Shown: positions 33,619 through 42,875 of the stretch, piece by piece
Position numbering within the stretch: position 1 is the first letter of the stretch
Layout: every line of letters begins with the position of its first letter
Origin: Prorocentrum cordatum
Lineage: Eukaryota > Sar > Dinophyceae > Prorocentrales > Prorocentraceae
Length of the DNA: 64,000 nucleotides
NCBI GenBank assembly: GCA_963575745.1
Contig: CAUYUJ010014771.1
Coordinates: 413,593-477,592 of the forward strand
Direction: 5' to 3'
Position numbers and translations under genes: made by a program
Notes under the pieces: model-generated
Database searches by the model: none
Seen by the model: the letters and a program-made list of their open reading frames with translations, nothing else
What the model was told of the DNA's origin: nothing

Positions 33619-33679
33619 CCATTCAGAGGGCTTCTCCATCTGACGAGAAAGGATCCACTTTTTGTGGACGCGGCTTCTG

Positions 33680-34471
33680 ATGAAGCGCCCAGCTGCGGCC
33701 AAGGCGATGCCCGCGGCGAAGCTCCGCAGGCCAGCGGCTTGGCACGAGCAGGACAAACACGAGGAGGAGGACGACGCCGACGAGGAGCCTCTGGTGAGCA
33801 TCGCCGCCACGCGCGGCAAGGGCAAGAACACCCTCAAGGACGACGAGGACGCAGAGGACGGAGCAGCTGATTCCCGCACGACGACTCGTGCCCAGAGGCA
33901 CACCTTCGCGAAGAATCGCCACCTCTTCGATCAGGCCTTGGTGGCCCAGTTCGACAAGCTGATGGACACGGCCAACAAGACCGTCGGCAAGCAGGCGCAG
34001 ATCAACCAGATCATCAACAGCTGCGTTACGAGGAAGGCTGCTGGCGGTGTGGGTGTCTTGATCAAGACACGCTCGGTGAAACGCTTCCAGCGCAGCATGA
34101 TGCGCGACGAGAACAAAGAGACGGCGCACGGCCTTGGATGGTGGAGTCTCGTCGGGACGAAGTTCGGCGGCTCCGAGTCCTTGGCGCAGAAAGCGCTCGA
34201 CGCAGGGGAGGTCTACCAGGCAGAGGACACGGGGCTCTACTACCAGAAGTCCCACACCATCGAGCGGACGCGAGTCCAGGAGAAGGGCTACAAGGGCGAG
34301 GAGGACACGGGCGGCCTGCTCTCGAGCGACGAGTTCGTGCAGGCGTTGTGCGACCAGGAGGAGCAGCTCACCGCGGAGCCGCTCGGCGACTGGTTCAAGC
34401 AGTGCCAGAAGGGGGCCCCCAAGAAGATCGCGGGGGCGCAGGCGGACGACGGCGACTTCACGGTCATGCAG
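33680..34471 (+). CDS. MKRPAAAK-type protein, exon 1
   Basis: Start ATG 33680, 61 bases after the DinoSL relic. The 264 residues begin with a basic MKRPAAAKAMPAAK tail, then an acidic EEEDDADEE stretch. A well-composed region follows, containing FAKNRHLFDQALVAQFDKLM, NQIINSCVTRKAAGGVGVLI, GWWSLVGTKFGGSESLAQKA and EEDTGGLLSSDEFVQALCDQ. The exon ends at codon CAG 34469-34471. I do not recognise the family. Lys/Pro/Ala-rich N-termini of this sort are, as far as I recall, common in dinoflagellate unknown proteins. The basic/acidic tails could suit a nuclear or nucleic-acid-associated protein, but that is inference. Confidence 0.8.
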
Positions 34472-34663
34472 GACTCCTACTCCTACTCGTACTCCTAGTG
34501 TTATTCCAACCCTACTGATACTCCTACTCTTACTCATGCTCCTACCCCCCCTCCTCCCACTCATAATCCTGAGAGGGAGTGGGAGGAGTGGGGGTAGGAG
34601 TATGAGCAGGAGTGGGAAGGTGCATGTGGTATGAGTAGGATTGGGAGTGGGTGCTACCCGCAG
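34472..34663 (+). mobile_element. 192-bp GA-AG intron, introner-like
   Basis: Removing 34472-34663 joins two codon-phase-0 exons and bypasses the in-frame TAG at 34496-34498. The intron starts GACTCC and ends CCCGCAG. GCAGGA occurs at both junctions, like a target duplication. The interior is a near-perfect hairpin (arms about 34519-34562 and 34577-34619, loop 14). A non-canonical donor, flanking duplication and inverted-repeat interior match the reported features of introner elements (transposon-like introns). It is the only intron needed in this gene. Confidence 0.75.
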
Positions 34664-35014
34664 GAGAGCTTCGACGCGGTCTCGAGGGTGACTCTGGCCC
34701 TGCGCCGCTTGGGCACCAAGATGATGGCCGCCGAGGGCAACTCCGAGACCACGAAGCTGATGTCTGGGAGGGCCATCAGCTTGTGCAAGGCCGCGGCGGG
34801 GCCTAGCGAGGCCATCGAGTCCCCCCTGGTGGCCCAGGGCGAGGCCAAGCGCAACATCTCGAAGGCGGACGTGGCGGAGGCTCTCAAAGCCATGAGCGTC
34901 CCGTACAAGCAGATGGTCGAGCTCTTCAATGAGATCGTGATCCAGGTGAAGTCCGCGGCCAAGGGCAGCAAGACCGCCGACGCGGCCAAGGGCTTGAAGC
35001 CGATCAAGCTTTAG
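34664..35014 (+). CDS. MKRPAAAK-type protein, exon 2
   Basis: Begins ESFDAVSRVTLALRRLG and runs in the same phase as exon 1 to TAG 35012-35014, adding 116 residues (total 380). It has helical, Lys-rich composition (KADVAEALKAMSVPYKQMVE) and a basic tail ending KGLKPIKL. No known domain was recognised. The high quality of the frame on both sides of the intron argues that the gene is, or recently was, functional. Confidence 0.8.
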   Translation, partial: ESFDAVSRVTLALRRLGTKMMAAEGNSETTKLMSGRAISLCKAAAGPSEAIESPLVAQGEAKRNISKADVAEALKAMSVPYKQMVELFNEIVIQVKSAAKGSKTADAAKGLKPIKL

Positions 35015-35640
35015 GTCAGCGCTGAGGGCGCTTCGAAGAGAATGAGAAGGATAGAAGGATGAGGTTTTCGTTTCAAAAAATGTTTGGGTGTGTTTGGCGC
35101 AACCAGTGGGGCCGAGTCGATTTTGGCCCCCAGGGGCTGATTAAGGATTGAACCGAACGAAACTACGTTTCGATTGAGCCGAGTGCTCGACGCGGCGCAC
35201 GGCGCCCCGTGCGCAGGACGGCGCACGGCGCCCCGCGCGCAGGAGGCCGAGGCAGAACGGTTCGCCTCGTGCTACTCCTTTTTTCTGTCCTCTCAACCCC
35301 TGCTACTTATCCCCTCCTGACCCTGATTCTCGCACTCGTTCTGATCGCCCTCTCCCCGTCCTGCCGCTCGCCCCATCTCGGGGCCCCGCTGGCTGCCTGC
35401 CGTTCCCGCTCGGCGCGATTGCCGCGCCGCCTGGCCTCGCCCTCGTCTCGGGCAACAGAGCCCCGACCGAGCCCGCGAGAAGCGAGCGAGCCCAGCGATG
35501 GGCCCAGCAGAAAACATATGTAAAATCTTGTGCGCTGAAACAACTGGCCCCTGAAGGGGGCCCTGGGGCCCTGAAATCACGTGGCCCATGGGGCCCCGAC
35601 AAGGGAACCTGGGGGCCACAAAGGAATCCTGGTGACCATG
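35015..35640. other. 3' flank, no gene
   Basis: Contains GCGCACGGCGCCCCG direct repeats (35196-35240) and CCCTGGGGCCCTG palindromic motifs near 35555-35600. No domain was recognised. Confidence 0.55.
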
Positions 35641-35661
35641 TCGCAGATATGTTGTAGATAT

Positions 35662-35757
35662 GTTGTAGATTCGTTGTATATTTTGAAATCTACAACGAAT
35701 CTACAACGCGATGGTGTAGATGCTTCGTAAATTTCAAAATCTACACCGGATCTACAT
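35662..35757. repeat. 46-bp palindrome plus diverged copy, upstream side
   Basis: 35662-35707 is a 46-base palindrome (GTTGTAGATTCGTTGTA... ...CTACAACGAATCTACAAC) with one arm mismatch. 35715-35757 is a diverged second unit. The same palindrome occurs three times at 37900-38047, on the other side of the next gene. Confidence 0.9.
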
Positions 35758-35896
35758 CGCTCATCCTTAAACAGCTGTCTGTAAGGTTAGTCTCACGTGC
35801 GTTCAGAGTGTCACAGTTGTTCAGGGTCTGTCTGAAAGTCTGAATCGAAAGAGCGGGGCGGGGTGACAAGGCCAACATTCGCACCCCTCCTTATCA

Positions 35897-35917
35897 TCGT
35901 AGCCGTTTTGGCTCAGC
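35897..35917 (+). other. DinoSL relic upstream of unrecognised basic-protein gene
   Basis: CGTAGCC-G-TTTTGGCTCA matches the spliced leader with the same A-to-G change seen in the other relics. The relic ends 32 bases before ATG 35949, giving a very short 5' UTR. This is the best-preserved relic in the window. Confidence 0.85.
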
Positions 35918-35948
35918 TGGCTTCCTTTGACGAGCCCTGAACTTTACA

Positions 35949-37047
35949 ATGGGATCGAAACGCCCTCGCCAGGTTGCGAACCCAGATGTTGCAGAATCCG
36001 ACTACGTGTCTTGCTTGAAAGATTTCGCTGGCGGCAGATCCCTCGAGTCCGTGCTGCAGCCTTTGAACACAGATATCAATAGGTTGACACCTGTTCATGT
36101 GGTCAGATCGTATAAGCTGTTGGAGTCGTTGATGAAAAAAGGAGTGTGGAATGGAGTTATATGGACGTCTCGGTTCATGATAGCTACAAAGGCGGTGTGC
36201 AGTGACGGAAGTGAGCTCACTGCGACGAACATCACCGATCACGTCAGGAATTGCTTCAGCATGGTTAGGCAGATCAAGTTGGACGAAACTTCGAGCGACG
36301 GTAAAACCCGTTCCAGGAAGTCGTCGCCATTCCTGCGGCAGTGCGGGGCCGCCGACAGAATCGTGATCGACGCCCTCGTCGGAATGATGAAGCTCACGCA
36401 GCTGAGCGATGTGCCCATCCAGACGCCCGATCCCAAGAAGCCTGTGGATTCGCCGCCATCAGGTTCGGCGCCGCCAATGTCCCCGACCCCGCGCGGCGCG
36501 GCTGTATCAGACAGCGGTTCGATGCGTGACTTGTTCAAGACAGGCTTGCGACAGGTCGAGGATATGGAGCGTGACTTGGCCGAGTGTTCAAGCTTGGCGT
36601 CGCTGGCGACAGTGCCGCCTACCATAGCTTACCCAGAGCACGCGGCGAAGTTCGATGAAGATGGGTTTCCACAGATGTCACCGAGATCTGACATATCTGT
36701 GGCATCTCTGCCATCGTGTCGCTCTGTTGCACCGTCTCGTTCGATGAGCATGCAAGACTTCATCGACGGCCGCGAGATTCTCGACGCCCCCGATGTTGGC
36801 CCAGATAAAACATCGAAGCCCGACAAATTCGATGAGCCACCAGACCCTTGCACGCAGCGCCGCAGGAAGGAGATTCTTCGTGTGCGCAAGGAGGCCAAGG
36901 CGACGCAGTCTATTACAGACCGCGCCAAGAAGCTTACGGTGCCAGATCCCAAGAAAAAAACAACCATCAAGACAACGGGCGACCCCCCCGAGGATCGCAA
37001 GCTCATCAATCCGAAGTTGGCGAAGACAAAGGACGGGCCTTGTAAAC
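35949..37047 (+). CDS. Unrecognised basic protein, exon 1
   Basis: Start ATG 35949 directly after the DinoSL relic. About 366 residues. The N-terminal part looks globular (SDYVSCLKDFAGGRSLESVL, HVVRSYKLLESLMKKGVWNG, ATNITDHVRNCFSMVRQIKL). A Pro/Ser-rich linker and a charged Lys/Arg-rich C-terminal region (RRRKEILRVRKEAKATQS, KKLTVPDPKKKTTIKT) follow. The frame would close at 37077-37079, but coding resumes in another frame at 37310, so an intron is likely. The donor could be GT 37048 or an upstream GA (37030) that fits the phase better. No family was recognised. The composition suggests a nuclear or nucleic-acid-binding role, which is inference. Confidence 0.72.
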
Positions 37048-37309
37048 GTGAGAGAGTTCTGGCAGAGGGAAGAGGGTGAAAGGAATCCCCGCCCTCCGAT
37101 CCCCCCCCCCCCCCCTCCCCCGAAAAAAACAAAACGAAACGCAGCCCCCACCGCCGCGACGGCGATGGGGGGGGGGGGGAAGGGGGTGGTGATGCGGAAG
37201 CCGAGGCCTTCTTCACCCTGCTCCCTCAGCCCGACACTCTCACCCCCCGCCCCAAAACAAACTTCGCTCGAAGAGGTAAAATGAGGAGGAGGAGGACGAG
37301 AGGGACTAG
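37048..37309 (+). other. Probable intron with C- and G-runs
   Basis: Non-coding sequence with C15 and G12 runs lies between two good coding segments. It ends ...GGACTAG before ATTGAGCAATTCC. The acceptor AG at 37308-37309 also removes an in-frame stop. The donor is unresolved (GT at 37048 or GA at 37030). Confidence 0.55.
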
Positions 37310-37516
37310 ATTGAGCAATTCCATAAGGACGGTCGCTTTGAGATCACCGCGAAGGGTCTCCAGACGGGGAAGAGGATCCACGTGACTACGGTGCTGAAAT
37401 CAAAATACGGGGCGTCGGCTGAAGCCGACATGGAAGCAGTTGTGAAACACATACAGGAGACGCAATGTTCGAAGGCCGAGGCTATTGCATTTCGAAACAG
37501 CCTCCGTTCCGCCTGA
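37310..37516 (+). CDS. Unrecognised basic protein, exon 2
   Basis: Sixty-eight residues from IEQFHKDGRFEITAKGLQTG through KRIHVTTVLKSKYGASAEAD to NSLRSA, ending at TGA 37514-37516. Amino-acid variety and lack of repeats support real coding sequence. It has no start of its own and follows exon 1 on the same strand. No family was recognised. Confidence 0.6.
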   Translation: MEQFHKDGRFEITAKGLQTGKRIHVTTVLKSKYGASAEADMEAVVKHIQETQCSKAEAIAFRNSLRSA

Positions 37517-37899
37517 GATCGAGTTGCTTACCGCACTAGCTGGCGCCCGCTCGTGCAGGGGTTGCTGGGAGGCGCTTGCGCGTGCTAGGGGTTATGCGAA
37601 GCATTGCTGCGTACTACATCCGATGCTGTAGTGACTAGATACCGCGCCAAAGTGGAGCAAGGGAGAATGGTAAAAATGTATGTTTCATGTTATGTGTATG
37701 TAGCTCTTGATTCCAATTATGTTCATTCCTCATAAGTTTATAAGAAAGGTTATCACACAAGTTATGTGATTTACGTCGTCGCTAACATATTTCACGTCAC
37801 GGCGTTACGTTGCGTCGCCGATTGTGCAACGTTCGGTTACTTGCTTGCGCGATGGATTGCAGGGAAGTTACAGTGTTGTGAGAATGTGTGAAATCGTAC

Positions 37900-38047
37900 G
37901 TTGTAGATTCGTTGTAGATTTTGAAATCTACAACGAATCTACAACATGATGTTGTAGATTCGTTGTAGATTCCGAAATCTACAACGAATCTACAACATCA
38001 TGTTGTAGATTCGTTGTAGATTTCAAAATCTACAACGAATCTACAAC
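37900..38047. repeat. Three tandem 46-bp palindromes, downstream side
   Basis: Palindromes occupy 37900-37945, 37951-37996 and 38002-38047, each GTTGTAGATTCGTTGTAGAT plus its reverse complement around a 2-4 base centre. The 5-base spacers are ATGAT and ATCAT, themselves reverse complements. The period is 51 bases. Together with 35662-35757 they bracket the gene at 35949-37516. Confidence 0.95.
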
Positions 38048-39300
38048 ATAGATTTTTCACGTTTTGAATACTTTTTCAACATGTTCATATCAGTCCGTTA
38101 TTTTTTTGTAATTGATTTTCATCAGTAGATTTTTTTGTCGAATCATCGTTCGTAAATTATTAACGTGTGTTTCCCCTCCGTAAACAAATTCGATCGCGCC
38201 CCGTCAGCGACCTCCACAGGGGCCTCGTGGGAAGCGAAAATTTTTGGATCGGATGTGGTATAATTTCATAGGATTTATTTCACGTTTATACCACCCACAA
38301 TGTTTACGCGAACATGAGGGGTTTCAAGATTGTATATTTCTTATGAAATTGAGACCCTCTTGGGGCCCTCCTGGCCCCCTGCGGTCTACATCATCGATTT
38401 CGAAGTAACCGAACCCCGAAAGCTACGTTGTTGATTTTTTTTTTTTTTTGACAGATATCTCAAACCATTTGAAAAAACATACCCTTTGATACATCATACC
38501 ATTTGGACAGATACCTCAAACCAGTTGTTGATATTTTGACAGATAACCTTTTTTTACGGCGTGTTCCAACACATCTTTCGGAACACATTTGTTTTTAGAT
38601 ATTTATTTAGGGTTCTCGTCGCGAAGCAACCGTCCCTACGAACATCCCAGGACACCGCCCCTACATAATCCATGCAACACTGATGTATTCGGAGCCTTTT
38701 CAAAAGACACACTGGGGGGAAAAAAACAAGATTCTAAAACAAAAATACGAGGGCGGGCCCGAAACGATTTGACATCCACCGGCGCGCCAGAAACATCCAG
38801 CAAACACTGATTGCACCTCGAGGGCGTTCTTGATTGGCAGACTGGCAACCTGCGTGGCATGGAAAGGCATATGCATTACCCACACAACGGACACGGCCTC
38901 GCCACTCGCCCCTTGGGTTCGACGTCTGGGGGAGGGAGCGGCGCCCGACGCGGGCCCGACAGTGATCGTTGTCGCACGAGGATCGAGGATCGAGGATCGC
39001 CTCTGATTTTCCAGACTTGCCCCTGATGGTGCTTTCTGATATTTTTGGGTCCTGAAATCCCTGGGCGGCCCCTGGGTCGCGGGAGGTTTTCGGCAGGTCC
39101 TCGGGGCGCCCTTTGGCGGAGCCCCGCGGCGCGCCGCGCCCGCTTGCCGTCGAGAGCGGGCGGGAGGGGAGGGGCTGTGCAGGCGCTCGATTTGGCTCGG
39201 TCGTTCAACAGGCTCGTGTCGGGGCCAAGCAAACGCAACATCCATAAGCATCGCACGCCCGACCCCCTTCGAATCGGCAACTCCATCCATTGCAGCATCA
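38048..39300. other. AT-richer then GC-rich intergenic, no gene
   Basis: 38048-38600 is the most AT-rich stretch of the window (T-runs, CATACC and ATACCTCAAACCA repeats). 38940-39290 is GC-rich without a domain. Nothing else was recognised. Confidence 0.6.
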
Positions 39301-39306
39301 CTGGGT

Positions 39307-39325
39307 CAGTAGCCGTTTTGGCTCA
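39307..39325 (+). other. DinoSL relic upstream of transposase-like gene
   Basis: CAGTAGCC-G-TTTTGGCTCA aligns to the spliced leader over 19 bases with two mismatches, one being the shared A-to-G. It ends 56 bases before ATG 39382. Confidence 0.8.
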
Positions 39326-39381
39326 CGCATTGCGTGCGCAATCTTGTGACACTCCGCCTCCATATAGATACCGTTCACGCG

Positions 39382-41316
39382 ATGAAAAGATTGGGCGGTG
39401 GTAGACAGCAGCGCAAAAGGAAACTCGAAGAAATTGAGATCTCCAGTAGTGCACAGCCCAGCGTCGATCCTGGGGCAGCAGGCAAGGCCGCCCTTTTAGA
39501 TTCAGACCTCGCTAGGAAGTTGGTCATTAAGTGGGCCTGGGGGTTTATGAGTGCCGTTGAGATTCAGTCAATAGCGGCACGGGCGCACACCGACATGGTC
39601 GCACTTTGCAAAAGACTTGGTGTTCCAGAAAAGGCCGACGAAGCTGTGCCATCGTCTATTCGGCATCTTGCATCATTGGGCCATTGGGGCAAATACAAAA
39701 GTAATGTGTCCAGGGAGTTTCGCAATTGGATTGGCGAGCCCGCGTGCCCCCCTGCTCGCATATTCCACTCCTGGGTGAGAGTTCACAAACCCAGGGGGAC
39801 CGCAGTGTCTATTCGGCAGAGTGAGGTGAAGATTCTGGATGCGCACATGACATTCTCGTACCTTTTCAGATATGACAGAGTGCGGTTCAACGAAAAGTTC
39901 CTGGGCCCAGACGGATCAGAAGAGACCTTGCACGCGTTCTGGAGTGAGGTAGTTCGCCGACGGGACCCGCGGATACAGAATCACCCTATGTGCCTCAAGC
40001 CAGGTTGGACTAGAAGGTGCGTCCCGCTCGCCATTCACGGCGACGCCGTGCCAGTGGTTCGGGTGGGGAAGCCTGGGTCGGAGAGCTTGGAATGCATATC
40101 TATTCAATCTCTTCTAGCTAAGGGACCGACGTTGAAGGTCAAGTGTTTGTTGTGCTCGATGTTCGAGAACAACAAGGTTGCCAGCATCCCAGGCGTCCAA
40201 GACACGACAGAGACAATGTGGCAACACATCTGCTGGTCTTTGAAGGCGTTGTATGATGGGCGGTTTCCTGCAACAGATTGGAAGGATGCCCCGTGGGACC
40301 CGCTCTCCAGCGAAGCAACCATTGCAGGGCAACACTTGTGTTCTGAGGAGGAGGCGTTTTTCGGAGTGATCTGGTCCATAAAGGGAGATTTGGAATGGTA
40401 CTTCAAGGGGTTAGGCCTCAAGAATTACAATCGGACTGACCCGTGCGAGTTCTGCCCGTGCGACAGAGCGCTGCCGAAAGCGATGTGGCCGACAAATTTC
40501 TCCCCCGCGGCAGCTTGGAAGGCGAGATTGCACACGGCGGCAGAATGGAGAGCTGGCAAGCCATCGCTTCACGCATTGTCCGCAGTGTTTCCATTTGTAT
40601 CATTGAACAACTTAGAGTGCGACGAGTTACACATCCTGCACCTTGGAGTTTTACAGTATTATCTTGGCAGCATTCTGTGGTTGCTGACATATGATTGCCT
40701 CGGCGGAACACCGACCGAGAATTTCGAGCTGGTGTGGAAAATGATACTAGATGAGTACAGAGGTTCGCCGAGCGGCACAGAGTTCAAAAAATGAGAATAA
40801 CATCTTTCATCGACCCTAGCAAATGGAACGAAGCCTACCCAAGGTTAAAAGGGAAGGGCTGTGAGGTGAAGTCTCTTATTGTGCCTCTCCATATCATTTG
40901 GGGAAAGCTGAAAAAAAGCAGGCCACTTTTACGATCAGGTTGCCAACTCGCTCGATGCAATGACTAAAATACAGTTCATTATAAGTGATTACAGCAATGA
41001 CGCGTTCATTCCAGATAATGAAGCGGCCTCCTGCTTGTCTGAGACTGATAAGTTCTGTCGGGTGTATTGTTGGCTCACGAACGCGAGCAAGGCTCGCGAC
41101 CAGATGTTGTTCACTCCAGCGCCAAAACTACATTGGATGTGGCACATGAGCTACAGAGCAAAGTACTTGGGCGTCCGCAGGGGCGCAACGTTCATTGATG
41201 AGGATTTCGTTAGGCACGTGAAAAAAATCGGCGGCAAATCAGTGGCATGCACAACCATGCACATGGTGCCGAATGTGGTTGTCGAGAAGTATCGGTGGGG
41301 CATCAGCCTCGAGTGA
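39382..41316 (+). pseudogene. DDE-transposase-like protein, two frameshifts
   Basis: Start ATG 39382 (MKRLGGGRQQRKRKLEE, a basic tail). The first frame runs to 40794 (470 residues). Coding continues in a second frame from about 40790 (KMRITSFIDPSKWNEAYPRL) and a third from about 40920 to TGA 41314-41316. The two shifts fall in an A6 run (40786-40791) and an A7 run (40911-40917). Features: an acid in IHGDAVPV; KGDLEWYFKGLGL followed by CEFCPCD; and DELHILHLGVLQYYLGSILW, which resembles the late D-x-x-H-x-x-x-x-G block of several DDE transposase groups. I infer a domesticated or mobile transposase-like family common in dinoflagellates, but the family name is not certain. Confidence 0.55.
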
Positions 41317-41321
41317 TAGCG

Positions 41322-41346
41322 CGTGCCCAGCACTTGGTTGGGCACG
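41322..41346. terminator. Hairpin just after the transposase-like stop
   Basis: CGTGCCCA (41322-41329) pairs with TGGGCACG (41339-41346) around a 9-base loop, starting 6 bases after the stop codon. In a eukaryote this would at most be a 3'-end structural signal. A role is inference. Confidence 0.35.
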
Positions 41347-41359
41347 AGAAAACAACAGA

Positions 41360-41475
41360 CATCATCGTCACCATCATAATCATCGTCATCAGCATCATCA
41401 TCATCATTATAATCATCATCATATTAATAATAATCATCATCATCATCGTCACCACCATCATCATCGCCACCATCA
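41360..41475. repeat. ATC/ATA trinucleotide repeat
   Basis: (ATC)n with ATT/ATA interruptions over about 115 bases, next to the transposase-like gene. Confidence 0.95.
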
Positions 41476-42522
41476 TGCCCCCCCCTCCGTGGCCCTGTCG
41501 ATCGACGAGGGCGCCGCGGCAGGACAGCCGCCGCCCGCGCGACCCAGACGGGGCGGGGGGATGAGGAGGAGGTGGAAGAGGGGCAAGGGCGGCGGATAAT
41601 ACGAGCGCAAGGGGACGTGGGACGGGAGGGGGTGGATGACACGGATGAGGAAGGGGGGCGGAGGAAGGACGACGGAGGAGGACCAGCGTGAGCGTTTTCG
41701 ATCAAGACCCTGAACAGCTTGTTGTCGGCCGTGGTCCTGGGGCCGCCTGGGCCTTCGGGGGCCGAGCCTCCGTCCTGGCTGCGTTTGGGGGTCTTCTGTT
41801 TGCTTTATTTTCAATGGTTTTAGGTTTTTTGTTTATTTTTTTTTTGTTGTTGACGCCCTCTGGGGGGCGTCCAGTGTGGAAAACACACACGACAATAAAT
41901 AATGATGTGATCAATTTTCTGTTGAACTGATTTTCCGATTCTGGTTTGCTGTCTCTTCGTCCTGAGTCCCCCCTCCTCTCGCTATTCGCACGGCTCGCGC
42001 CGACTCCGCCAGCCGATGTCCCCGCGCGGTTCGCGTCCGCGGCACTGGGCGCTCATGGGGGCCCACATTGGGAGGGGGGGCCTTGAGGCCCAAAGACGAC
42101 TCCACGCGGGCATCCACAATAAAAAACGAGATGGCTTGTGGTATGCATTCGTGGGTTTTGGTTGGGCTCGGCTGGGGCAGTCCTGGGGCTTTCCTGAGCC
42201 GTCGCGTTCTTTCCTGAGGGCCTCTTGGGCCGTACCCTGCGGGCTCCTTGGTTGTTCCCCAGGGACATGCCCGAAATTTCCTGGTCTCGATTCAGGCGTC
42301 AGCGATGCCCGCCCTCTGCTAGGCGGCCAGAGACAGCTCATGGGGGGCTCCGCAATGCCCCAAGATTGCCCCGAGAGAGCAACGAGAGGGGCCCAAGGAG
42401 GAGGAGGAGCAGTAGGAGGAGGAGAGGAGGAGGATTACTGAATCTATGGATCGCCGAGCACTGCAGCCTTCAATCGGGAAGCTGCCTTGTAGGAGAGCGT
42501 TCGGCAACCGCGGAAAACGACT
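41476..42522. other. No gene; partial GGCC block
   Basis: A weak GGCC/CTTGGGCC minisatellite lies at about 42150-42270, and a T-rich patch at 41810-41850. No domain was recognised in any frame. Confidence 0.55.
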
Positions 42523-42863
42523 GATAAGTTATGTTTAAGAATCTATGGTAAGTTCAAATTAAGTTAAGTGATTTTCTCCCCCCCACAACGAATGTAGATA
42601 CGTTCAAACTAAGATACGTGCAACAGAACAGATATTTCTGATTACACTCATCCATGTATCGAAAATTGTGCGGTGTTTCCAACAGCTGGTGGGCCTCGTA
42701 TTGGATCGTCGCACGTTTCTTGCCTTAGGCCGAAATTTAGCATGTACTTAAAATGCCCTACCCTGTTGCACTTAACTTAGTTTGAACTTACATACCTTAG
42801 TTTTGCTGGCGGGTTCACCTTAGTTTCTTAGCACTTAACATAGTTTCTTAAACTTAACTTATC
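42523..42863. mobile_element. 341-bp ACTTAA-rich TIR element
   Basis: GATAAGTTATGTTTAAG (42523-42539) and CTTAAACTTAACTTATC (42847-42863) are inverted repeats with one mismatch in 17. The interior is rich in AACTTAG and CTTAGTTT. A one-ended relative starts at 33163 beside the other ~42-bp array. No coding sequence is seen. A MITE-like nature is inferred. Confidence 0.6.
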
Positions 42864-42875
42864 TTTTGTTTTCTG

